Shown here: in pieces, positions 48,959-57,452 of the stretch
How positions within the stretch are numbered: the stretch's first letter is position 1
How the letters are laid out: every line of letters begins with the position of its first letter
Assembly (NCBI RefSeq): GCF_005887095.1
Contig: NZ_PNCI01000018.1
Location: 1-64,000 of the forward strand
Source: Pseudoalteromonas rubra
GTDB lineage: Bacteria > Pseudomonadota > Gammaproteobacteria > Enterobacterales > Alteromonadaceae
DNA length: 64,000 nucleotides
Reading direction: 5' to 3'
The notes under the pieces: generated by a model
What the model was told of the DNA's origin: nothing
Databases searched by the model: none
Seen by the model: the letters and a program-made list of their open reading frames with translations, nothing else
Position numbers and translations under genes: made by a program

Positions 48959-51625
48959 TTATGCGTAAAGTGGGTTGGTTTTGGTTGTGTCGATATCAAA
49001 TTTCTTGATAGCGTCTGTTACTACTGATTTTTCAACTTTGCCTTGCTTAACCAGCTCGCTCAGTGCAGCAACCACGACATAGCCTGCATTCACTTCGAAG
49101 TGACGACGCAGGTTTTCACGGCTGTCAGAACGGCCGTAACCGTCGGTGCCCAGCACTTTGTAAGAAACGCTTGGCATGAAAGCACGAACCTGATCGGCAT
49201 AGCTCTTCATATAGTCAGTGGCCGCAATTGCCGGAGCTTCGCCCAGTACAGTGCTGATGTAAGATACTTTTTGCTCTGCATCCGGGTTCAGCATGTTGAA
49301 ACGCTCAGCGTCCTGACCGTCACGTGCCAGTTCATTGAATGACGTGACAGAGAATACGTCTGACGCAATACCGTAATCGTCGCTCAGGATCTGCGCTGCT
49401 TTACGTACTTCGTTCAGAATAGTACCTGAACCCATCAGCTGTACCTGAGCCTTGTCGCCAGTGTAGCTTTCCAGCTTGTAGATACCCTTACGGATACCCT
49501 CTTCGGCGCCTTCTGGCATAGCAGGCTGATGATAGTTTTCGTTCATCAGCGTCAGGTAGTAGAACACGTTTTCCTGCTCTGGACCGTACATACGACGGAT
49601 ACCGTCTTGCAGAATAACCGCCACTTCAAACGCAAACGTTGGGTCGTAAGAAATACAGTTAGGGATCGTGCCCGCCTGAATGTGCGAGTGACCATCTTCG
49701 TGCTGCAGACCTTCACCGTTAAGCGTTGTACGACCTGCTGTTGCACCTAGCAAGAAGCCGCGTGCCTGCTGGTCACCCGCCATCCACGCCATGTCGCCAA
49801 CACGTTGGAAACCGAACATAGAGTAGTAGATGTAGAACGGGATCATTGGCAGGTCATTGGTGCTGTAAGACGTTGCCGCAGCCACCCATGAAGACATTGC
49901 ACCCAGCTCGTTGATACCTTCTTGCAGTACCTGACCAGACGTGGCTTCTTTGTAGTAAGAAACAATGTCGCGGTCCTGAGGGGTATAGTTCTGACCGTGC
50001 GGGTTGTAAATACCAATCTGTCGGAACAGGCCTTCCATACCGAAAGTACGCGCTTCATCGGCGATGATAGGTACGATGTTTTTGCCCACGCCCTTGTCTT
50101 TCAACAGGATGTTCAACGCACGAACATACGCCATAGTCGTTGAGATATCACGCTTTTGCTCTTCCAGCAGCGGCTTGAACGCATCCAGCTCTGGCAGCGT
50201 CAGCGCTTCTGAGAAGTTAGGCAAACGCTGCGGCGTGTAACCGTGTAGTGCCTTACGACGTGCGTGCAGATATTCGTACTCTGCAGACCCTTCTTCCAGT
50301 GTCAGGTAAGGCAAATCTTTGATTTGCTCGTCAGATACCAGGTCTTCCAGGCCCAGACGTGAACGCAGGTGCTCAACGTGCGTCATGTCCATTTTCTTCA
50401 CCTGGTGGGCGATGTTTTTACCTTCCGCCGCTTCACCCATGCCGTAACCTTTTACAGTCTTAGCCAGGATCACCGTCGGACGACCTTTAGTCTCTTGTGC
50501 CGCTTTAAATGCTGCGAACAGTTTAGATGGCTCATGACCACCACGCTTCAGCGCGAAGATCTCTTCATCTGTCATATCCGCAACCAGTGCCGCTGTCTCC
50601 GGGTAACGACCGAAGAAGTGCTCACGTACGTATGCGCCATCTTTGGCTTTATACGTCTGATAGTCACCATCGATGGTTTCATTCATCAGCTGTAGCAGCT
50701 TACCTGTAGTGTCTTTCGCCAGTAGCTTGTCCCAGCCTGAACCCCAGACAACTTTGATGACGTTCCAGCCAGCACCTTTGAACAGACCTTCCAGTTCCTG
50801 AATGATCTTACCATTACCCATTACCGGTCCATCCAGACGCTGTAGGTTACAGTTGATCAGGTAACACAGGTTATCCAGCTTCTCGCGGGCCGCGAAAGAA
50901 ATCGCACCACGAGATTCTGGCTCATCCATTTCACCGTCGCCCAGGAAGGCGTATACACGCTGCTCGGCTGTGTCTTTCAGACCACGGCCGTCAAGGTATT
51001 TCAGGAAACGTGCCTGATAGATAGACGCGATTGGACCCAGACCCATAGATACAGTTGGGAACTGCCAGAATTCAGGCATCAGTTTAGGGTGCGGGTAAGA
51101 AGACAGACCTTTGCCGTCTACTTCCTGACGGAAGTTGTCCAGCTGCTCAGCAGTCAAACGACCTTCCACGAACGCACGGGCGTAGATACCTGGAGAAATG
51201 TGGCCCTGATAATAAACCAGGTCGCCGCCGTCTTTTTCATTTGGTGCGCGGAAGAAATGGTTAAAACACATTTCATAAAACGCTGCAGACGACTGGTACG
51301 ACGCCATATGTCCGCCCAGCTCCAGATCTTTCTTAGAAGCGCGCAGTACGATCATGATCGCATTCCAGCGGATGATAGAGCGAATACGACGCTCCAGATT
51401 CACATCCCCCGGATAGGCAGGTTCCTGATCTGCCGGGATAGTGTTGACATAGTTGGTCGTAATACCGGTTGGCATATCAACACCGTCCAGACGCGCCTGC
51501 TCAAGTACCTGCTCAAGCAGGAATTGTGCGCGCTCTACGCCTTCTTCTTTTACAACCGACTCAAGCGCCTGCAACCACTCTTGGGTTTCTAGCGCGTCTA
51601 CGTCAAATTTATTGACTTCAGACAT
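48959..51625 (-). CDS. aceE: Pyruvate dehydrogenase E1 component, homodimeric
   Basis: An 888-residue thiamine-diphosphate enzyme; E. coli AceE has 887. Landmarks include the ThDP motif GDGEMDEPE ... NLCYLINCNLQRLDG, GHISPGIYARAF, KTVKGYGMG and YYLTLMNENYHQP. It decarboxylates pyruvate and acetylates the E2 lipoyl groups. It is the first structural gene after pdhR, with a 68-bp gap, in the conserved order pdhR-aceE-aceF-lpdA. Confidence 0.98.
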   Translation of the reverse strand: MSEVNKFDVDALETQEWLQALESVVKEEGVERAQFLLEQVLEQARLDGVDMPTGITTNYVNTIPADQEPAYPGDVNLERRIRSIIRWNAIMIVLRASKKDLELGGHMASYQSSAAFYEMCFNHFFRAPNEKDGGDLVYYQGHISPGIYARAFVEGRLTAEQLDNFRQEVDGKGLSSYPHPKLMPEFWQFPTVSMGLGPIASIYQARFLKYLDGRGLKDTAEQRVYAFLGDGEMDEPESRGAISFAAREKLDNLCYLINCNLQRLDGPVMGNGKIIQELEGLFKGAGWNVIKVVWGSGWDKLLAKDTTGKLLQLMNETIDGDYQTYKAKDGAYVREHFFGRYPETAALVADMTDEEIFALKRGGHEPSKLFAAFKAAQETKGRPTVILAKTVKGYGMGEAAEGKNIAHQVKKMDMTHVEHLRSRLGLEDLVSDEQIKDLPYLTLEEGSAEYEYLHARRKALHGYTPQRLPNFSEALTLPELDAFKPLLEEQKRDISTTMAYVRALNILLKDKGVGKNIVPIIADEARTFGMEGLFRQIGIYNPHGQNYTPQDRDIVSYYKEATSGQVLQEGINELGAMSSWVAAATSYSTNDLPMIPFYIYYSMFGFQRVGDMAWMAGDQQARGFLLGATAGRTTLNGEGLQHEDGHSHIQAGTIPNCISYDPTFAFEVAVILQDGIRRMYGPEQENVFYYLTLMNENYHQPAMPEGAEEGIRKGIYKLESYTGDKAQVQLMGSGTILNEVRKAAQILSDDYGIASDVFSVTSFNELARDGQDAERFNMLNPDAEQKVSYISTVLGEAPAIAATDYMKSYADQVRAFMPSVSYKVLGTDGYGRSDSRENLRRHFEVNAGYVVVAALSELVKQGKVEKSVVTDAIKKFDIDTTKTNPLYA

Positions 51626-51693
51626 ATGGAGTGTTCCTTATGTTTAAAATACGAATTTATTCTATAGCGTTAGCTTATGGCTCTGTTTGTGTA

Positions 51694-52443
51694 CTACTGT
51701 GCTTTGGTGCGACGCAAGCTGCGCTCAATGCGCGACCGCTCCCGCCCGGCTTCCAGCAACGCCTCTTCAATAAAGGCTAAGTGCGCGTTACTGGCCAGCC
51801 TTGCCTGCTCAGGCTTACCTTCGATCACGGCGTTTTTTAACACCTCGCGATGATGGGCAAGCTGTGCGCTGGCATCCGGCTTTTGCACTAACACCGTTAA
51901 GTTCTGCAATACATTTTGTTCCAGTAAAGACTGCATGCCCCGCATCAGATGCAACAACACCACATTGTGTGAGGCTTCTGCTACGGTAAAGTGGAAGGTA
52001 TTGATGGCTCTGGCCTTTTGCACCAGGTCATCGCCAACGCTGGCAATATCATCAAAGCTTTGTTCCACTTTATCGAGATCCGTTTGCGTGCCACGCATGG
52101 CGGCGTAATACGCTGCAATGCCCTCCAGGGCATGACGAAACTCCAGCAAATCAAACTGCGACTCGGGGTGTTTACTGATCAACTCAAACAAGGGATCAGT
52201 GAGACCTTCTTCAAGCTGATTTTTTACATAGGTACCGCCACCCTGACGCCGGGTAACCAGCCCTTTGGCTTCAAGCTTCTGAATTGCTTCTCGCAGCGAT
52301 GGCCGCGACACTTCAAACTGCTTGGCCAGTTCACGCTCCGGCGGCAGCTTCTCCCCTGGCATCAACGACCCTTCGAGGATCATATTTTCCAGTTGCTCCA
52401 GAATGACATCTGATAATTTCGCTGCTTTTATCTTTAAAGACAT
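51694..52443 (-). CDS. pdhR: Pyruvate dehydrogenase repressor, GntR/FadR family
   Basis: A 249-residue regulator closely matching E. coli PdhR. The winged HTH (about 10-75) has MPGEKLPPERELAKQFEVSRPS and EAKGLVTRRQGGGTYV. The FCD effector domain has HPESQFDLLEFRHALEGIAAYYAAMRGT and EASHNVVLLHLMRGMQSLLEQNV. It represses the pdh operon when pyruvate is low. A matching operator is found upstream (52574-52593). Confidence 0.95.
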   Translation of the reverse strand: MSLKIKAAKLSDVILEQLENMILEGSLMPGEKLPPERELAKQFEVSRPSLREAIQKLEAKGLVTRRQGGGTYVKNQLEEGLTDPLFELISKHPESQFDLLEFRHALEGIAAYYAAMRGTQTDLDKVEQSFDDIASVGDDLVQKARAINTFHFTVAEASHNVVLLHLMRGMQSLLEQNVLQNLTVLVQKPDASAQLAHHREVLKNAVIEGKPEQARLASNAHLAFIEEALLEAGRERSRIERSLRRTKAQ

Positions 52444-52573
52444 TGATTAAACGCCGAGTTTATAGGTGAAACCCCAAGCCAGCTGTCTCTGTTCCTGCCC
52501 GCCAAATACCGGCAAGATACTGATCCAGCTCACTCTTTACTTAAACAGATCCGGTAAGGCCAACCCTAAAGGT

Positions 52574-52593
52574 AAATTGGTCATACCAAATTT
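52574..52593. promoter_or_regulatory. PdhR operator
   Basis: AAATTGGTCATACCAAATTT matches the PdhR consensus ATTGGT-N3-ACCAAT except for one base and is an almost perfect palindrome. It lies about 130 bp upstream of the pdhR start, so it fits autoregulation of the pdh operon. Confidence 0.75.
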
Positions 52594-52757
52594 GTGCACT
52601 ACGTTATCAAAATCAAGCGCAACTGTCAAAAATCGGCGCTTTGCGGCTAAAAGTAATACAAAAAAGCCACCACAAAGTGTCTAAACTTTATACAAGTTAA
52701 ATGATTTAAAAAAGAAAAATAAAATGGTCAGACCAGATGAGCATAGAGATGAAAAAG

Positions 52758-52784
52758 ACCCGTCATAATTGTACGCTGACGGGT
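52758..52784 (-). terminator. Orphan minus-strand terminator-like hairpin
   Basis: ACCCGTCA (52758-52765) and TGACGGGT (52777-52784) form an 8-bp stem. On the minus strand it is followed by CTTTTTC. No annotated minus-strand gene lies immediately upstream on that strand, so it may end an unannotated small transcript. Confidence 0.45.
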
Positions 52785-53022
52785 TGCGCTTTATTGGTTT
52801 TGCGGCCTGGCTAACTTAGACCCACATGTAACCTCACCACACCTTGGTGCTGACTACCACTTTCAAAACTCGGCTCGGGATCATAACGCAAAAAGCGCAC
52901 TCAGCTGGTTTATCAACTTGAACCTTTTTCAGGTAAAAAGCGATACACAATAAATCGGGAATAAGATAACGTTAAATCCAAACGAACAAGGTTGATAAAA
53001 AGTAAAGGGAAATAAGAAAACA

Positions 53023-54672
53023 ATGAAGCTATCCATAGTCGCACTGAGTGCTCTCGCACTGAGCAATGTCAGTCAGGCCACCACCCTCACCGAATCACAT
53101 TTTAACCGCTATCTGGATTTTAACTGGGGCGCGTGTCCGGCGCAGTTTCAGTCCGCAGATAACAACAATACTTGTACGCTGGCAGACGTGCCTCTGAACT
53201 GGCAGGAACCAGACGGTAAAAAAATCTCCGTGCTGGTCTCTAAATCCCCTGCAAAGTCGGCAAACAGTAAGGGGCAAATTTGGCTGTTACAGGGCGGACC
53301 GGGTGGCTCTGGCAGCTTTTTTATTCAGCAATTAAACACCACTTTGGCGCCTTTTACCGAGCACTATGATTTATACGTGCTGGAACATCGCGGCGTTGGC
53401 TGGTCGACTCATCTGGCGTGCGGCAATCCGGTTGACGTCGATTACGCTCAGTATGCCCAAACCTGTTTTGATGATCTCCATCAGCAATGGGGCGATGGCC
53501 TGTTTGAGTTTAATACCACAGCAGCAGCACGGGACCTGGATTATGTGATCGGCAAAAGTAAGGTGCGAGACTGGCAACCCAGCTATGTATATGGCGTTTC
53601 TTATGGCACGCTGTGGGCACAAAGGTTCAGTCAGGTTGCCCCAACCGGTGCTCAGGCCATTATCCTTGATTCAGTGCTGCCACCCGCAGAATTTGGTAAT
53701 GATCTGTGGGATGAGAACTTTAACGCGACACTGGACGATTTGCTCGCCTACTGCCAGCTTGATACAAGCTGTCAGTCACGGTTAAATTTCAGTTCGCTGT
53801 CGCAGCTCAAACAGCGCCTTAATGATATTTTTACCGCCCAGCACTGCCCCGGGCTGGACTTTGACCGCCGGGCTTTACATATCCTGGCATCCCTCGGCTT
53901 ATCTCGCTCTGTGGAGCAAATATTGTTGCCCGCGCTGCATCGCCTGAACCGGTGTAGCAACGATGACGTCGTGGCCCTGAATAACCTGCATAATTTTGTC
54001 TTTAAAGGCCTGGGTAAAAAAGTGCTACCACTTGGGGACAAAGATCCTTTGGGCTTTTCGCAGGTTGTTTCAAAACTTATTACCCACAACGAAATTAATC
54101 ATGTGCAACGCGATTTGCACACCAAGCTGGCTTATTGTCAGGATGCCATTGCCTGCTACCCTGACTTTATGAGCTATCGTATACACATAGATAAACAGAT
54201 CTGGAGCAATCGTTACAGCGACCCTTATATCTATCAGCCAATGCACCATTATATGCCGACGCTGGTACTCAATGGTGACCTGGACCCACAAACGCCCCAT
54301 ACCTATATACCGCTGATCCAAAATGCGTTTACAAATATTAACCAGCGTTATGTTGAGCTGCCGCAGACCCATCATGGGGTGCTTTTTGTCAGCCAGACCA
54401 AGGACGTAAACGCCAACACCTGTGGTGCAACAATCATGCAAAACTTTATTGAGGATATTTGGAGCCAGCCAGATACCAGCTGTATCGCAGATTTGCAGGG
54501 GCTTAACTTTGACGCATCCACCATGGCAAGCCAGGTGTTGTTTGGTACGACCGATGCTTTTGATGGCCAGCCAGCGGTCATGTCAGAGGCCGATATCATG
54601 CAGCTCAAGGCATCTGATCCACAAGCATTTGCGCAGGCATCCGCCACCTTTATGCCACTAATCGATTTCTGA
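53023..54672 (+). CDS. Secreted TAP-like alpha/beta hydrolase (peptidase S33 type)
   Basis: A 549-residue exported hydrolase (signal peptide MKLSIVALSALALSNVSQA). The oxyanion region is WLLQGGPGGSGSFF, and the nucleophile elbow GVSYG carries Ser193. The acid and His come from the C-terminal TAP-type region, VLNGDLDPQTPH and LPQTHHGVLF. Several cysteines suggest disulfides, fitting a periplasmic or secreted enzyme. The family contains tripeptidyl aminopeptidases and prolyl peptidases; substrate here is unknown. Confidence 0.87.
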   Translation: MKLSIVALSALALSNVSQATTLTESHFNRYLDFNWGACPAQFQSADNNNTCTLADVPLNWQEPDGKKISVLVSKSPAKSANSKGQIWLLQGGPGGSGSFFIQQLNTTLAPFTEHYDLYVLEHRGVGWSTHLACGNPVDVDYAQYAQTCFDDLHQQWGDGLFEFNTTAAARDLDYVIGKSKVRDWQPSYVYGVSYGTLWAQRFSQVAPTGAQAIILDSVLPPAEFGNDLWDENFNATLDDLLAYCQLDTSCQSRLNFSSLSQLKQRLNDIFTAQHCPGLDFDRRALHILASLGLSRSVEQILLPALHRLNRCSNDDVVALNNLHNFVFKGLGKKVLPLGDKDPLGFSQVVSKLITHNEINHVQRDLHTKLAYCQDAIACYPDFMSYRIHIDKQIWSNRYSDPYIYQPMHHYMPTLVLNGDLDPQTPHTYIPLIQNAFTNINQRYVELPQTHHGVLFVSQTKDVNANTCGATIMQNFIEDIWSQPDTSCIADLQGLNFDASTMASQVLFGTTDAFDGQPAVMSEADIMQLKASDPQAFAQASATFMPLIDF

Positions 54673-54711
54673 TAGGTTTATTTCACATTTAACACAATGA
54701 CTGGAACCACT

Positions 54712-55404
54712 TTATCCGGTTTCAGTCATTGACTCGCAGGGTATATCAAAATCAACATGGTAGTGTTCATCATGACGAACCCAGGACGGTTTTTTTGAAA
54801 ACTGAATCTGGGTTTTCAGATATTCCCCATACTGCGTGCTGAACAGGTTAGGTTGCAAATTAGGATCGAAAATAACGCGCCAGATATCATGACCGCGACG
54901 TATTGCCTGCTGATGTAACGCGACAATGTGCGCCGCCATCGCATCATAGTCTATTCGCAAGCCATCAAACTGCTCCTGTTTATCAAATTCGATAAGGTAG
55001 CCAAACTTATTAAATGGATGTGTTGGCAAGTGTACCGACTCACCCGCTGTATTGATAACGGGCGTCATAAAATCCACCGATAAACCATTACGATGGGTTT
55101 TATGTGGCCTGAACTGTCCGCCTGCGGCAAAACCTGTCTCAGCATACTTGTACACTTTATCTGGGTGCGATTGTTCCAGCGCCTGATAGGCCGCTGTCAC
55201 AATTTCATACACCTCTGAATGTACATAGGTACGCCCGGCCAGGCGCGCAAGCTGGCTGTAACCTTCGAAGTTGTTCCCTGAATACGGTAGTTCAACCCCG
55301 CCGCTCAACGCACCTCGTGCCGTTGTACCATAACAGGTGCTGGTTTTGGCGTTCACAAGCACAGGCACGAGCATAATGAACAGTAATAAATTGCGATATG
55401 TCAT
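54712..55404 (-). CDS. MepA-like murein endopeptidase family protein
   Basis: A protein of about 230 residues with a signal peptide (MTYRNLLLFIMLVPVLVNA). Metal motifs typical of LAS-type peptidases such as penicillin-insensitive endopeptidase MepA are seen: HKTHRNGLSVDFMTP (HxxGxxxD) and a C-terminal HDEHYHVDFDIP (HxH). An FDP loop precedes the latter. It probably cleaves peptidoglycan cross-links in the periplasm. The start at 55404 was chosen for the signal peptide, although no strong ribosome-binding site is visible. Confidence 0.75.
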   Translation of the reverse strand: MTYRNLLLFIMLVPVLVNAKTSTCYGTTARGALSGGVELPYSGNNFEGYSQLARLAGRTYVHSEVYEIVTAAYQALEQSHPDKVYKYAETGFAAGGQFRPHKTHRNGLSVDFMTPVINTAGESVHLPTHPFNKFGYLIEFDKQEQFDGLRIDYDAMAAHIVALHQQAIRRGHDIWRVIFDPNLQPNLFSTQYGEYLKTQIQFSKKPSWVRHDEHYHVDFDIPCESMTETG

Positions 55405-55538
55405 TGCGGCAATGTAACTACACAGAGCTGAATAGTTGCTGACAAAAGCCGACGATATTCTTGCTAAGAAATGTGCCTGCAATCGCTAAATTGCAACGTT
55501 CAGCTGGGCCAAATAAGGCCCAGCCAGTTTTAAGGGGG

Positions 55539-56681
55539 TTAAGGGAAAGTAACCCTCAGTGGTGCCAGTTTAAAGGCCCCCTGTTTTGCCTCATTCAGGC
55601 CAGTCAGGGCGATAAAGCTGGTTTGGGTTTGGCGCTGGTAGTGATCTTCAGCATAGCCAAGTTGCTTTGCCTGCTCGGGACTCCCAAGTGGGTTATGTTC
55701 AAACGCAAAGCTCATCAGCCAGTAAGTTTCGTAATCGCGGGCATAGGTATTGCGATTAAGAAATGCCCCATACTGCGAAGGAATATCCCAGGCAATTTTG
55801 GTCTGGATCTGTTCGGAGTCCGTTGCGCTTTGATAGCTTAAAGTAAAAAACGGTGCCAAAAAGGCTTTGGCATTGCCGCGCAGCGCCCCCAGTTCGTAAA
55901 CCGGATTATCCCAATTCCAGACGCCAAAATCGGTTGCTGCGACGCTCAGACCATCTTGCTCCACGTCTTCTTTAAACAACAAGCGGGAGATATAACCATC
56001 CAATACTACCTCGCCCTTGATAGGCAAGATCAGGTGTCCAGGTTCACCGTAGCCTGGGTGGCTGTAGTCGCATTTCCCAAACCGTGAGTTGAGACAATAC
56101 ACAATGTCATTGTCGGCCGAGGCTTGATTGAGGTCGCTGGGATGCTGCATTTTCAGAGCATAAGGCAGACGTGTTGCATCATGATGTTGTAATAACTTCA
56201 ACAGTGCGGTTCGACTATATGATAAGTCGGTTACAAAACTTTGCGGCTTGCCATCAACCCGGCGCTCGCTATTTACCCATATGCCCAGCGTATTGCTGTC
56301 CTGTAGCCGCGCCAGTGCCTCACGCACGGGCAAGTCTGCCGCCCAGGCCTGTCTGTCACTTTGCTGACGCTCGGGCATAAAGGTCCCACAATGCAAGTAG
56401 CTATGCTCTGTATAGACATCAAAATACGCAAACTCCAATTGGCTTGCAGCAAAGCGTGCCCGCAGATGTGGTTCGCCCTGTTTGTCTATGATATCGAAAC
56501 CAAGAAACCGTAGCGAAGGGTCGGCTTTAAAATCGGCTTGACTGGCGGAGTGTGTACTTTGTAAGAGGTGCTGTTCACTCAACGCGGTACTGCAGGCGTT
56601 ATCCACCAGTTGCGTGCTTGCCAGGCTTATCTGGGTAAAGGAGAGTGCTGTAAAAAAGAAAAAACGCGATAATACTGTCAT
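55539..56681 (-). CDS. Secreted protein of unknown function
   Basis: A 380-residue protein with signal peptide MTVLSRFFFFTALSFTQISLA. The mature protein is soluble with four or five cysteines (including YCLNSRFGKCDYSHPGY) and many aromatic residues. I do not recognise a family. No catalytic signature is obvious. It lies 134 nt upstream of the MepA-like gene on the same strand; a shared transcript is possible but not certain. Confidence 0.7.
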   Translation of the reverse strand: MTVLSRFFFFTALSFTQISLASTQLVDNACSTALSEQHLLQSTHSASQADFKADPSLRFLGFDIIDKQGEPHLRARFAASQLEFAYFDVYTEHSYLHCGTFMPERQQSDRQAWAADLPVREALARLQDSNTLGIWVNSERRVDGKPQSFVTDLSYSRTALLKLLQHHDATRLPYALKMQHPSDLNQASADNDIVYCLNSRFGKCDYSHPGYGEPGHLILPIKGEVVLDGYISRLLFKEDVEQDGLSVAATDFGVWNWDNPVYELGALRGNAKAFLAPFFTLSYQSATDSEQIQTKIAWDIPSQYGAFLNRNTYARDYETYWLMSFAFEHNPLGSPEQAKQLGYAEDHYQRQTQTSFIALTGLNEAKQGAFKLAPLRVTFP

Positions 56682-57452
56682 GATCTAATCCTTGAAATGA
56701 TCCAATGTTAACGAGCAGCCATAGGCTACACCTGTTATTGCGGCACTGCGTTACTACCGAGCTGAGATCTAACAGCAAACCACGCAAGCCGCAAACCAAT
56801 AAATTAACATTCAAACACCAATTTTAACAGAGTTAAATTGAGCATTGGTGTGCTGTTGCTATCAATGCAATTTCAGGAGAGTAGATGATAAAACGATTGC
56901 CCTATTTGCAGCGTTATGGATAGCCACTCCAGTAAACTGCAACAGTGATGACACCAGCTCACTACCTATGTGCCTTTTCCCCTCATTGTTACAGCTGGTT
57001 TTGCTTGGGAAGCCACAACCTTGCTCTGGCTCAGGCTAACAATGATTATCCATGGCCCGTACCGGGCTAATGTAACCAGTAATAACTCCCTTACGAGAAC
57101 ATTCACTTTGTCAGTATAAAAAAGGGAAGTGATTCAATCATCAACTCCCCACAAAAGGAACAACCATCCTTCAATTACATCAAGTAAATGAGTAACTTTT
57201 TACCCAAATAGGTTATATAAATTACATAGAATAAACGTTACGTAATAACATATTACCATTCACCCATTTTTCTGTTGATATTTTATTCTCAACTGTTAGT
57301 TTTCTAGGTCCATTTGTAACATTTCAGGAGGTAACCTTTTCACTCAGGGTCAATCATGTTGAAGCTGAAAAAGACCAGAGAGGGTAAATTTATTCACCAA
57401 ACAGGAAGGTCCCAGCATCAAAAATAAAAACAATTTAAATTAGAGAAAAATA
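56682..57452. other. 771-bp intergenic region without a supported gene
   Basis: The sequence is AT-rich toward 57450. At 56884 an ATG with a good AGGAG site opens only 12 codons. A different frame from about 56881 reads KTIALFAALWIATPVNC, resembling a signal peptide, so a short secreted gene may have been frameshifted. At 57356-57427 there is a 23-codon frame with a weak ribosome-binding site. Neither is called as a gene. Confidence 0.5.

Larger units (their letters stand above)
52444..53022. other. 579-bp intergenic region between pdhR and the TAP-like gene
   Basis: The pdhR side holds the PdhR operator. The right half holds a hairpin at 52758-52784 (see separate entry) and no convincing gene on either strand. 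Sequence near 52990-53022 is AT-rich with a weak AAAGGGAAATAAG leader for the downstream gene. Confidence 0.6.
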
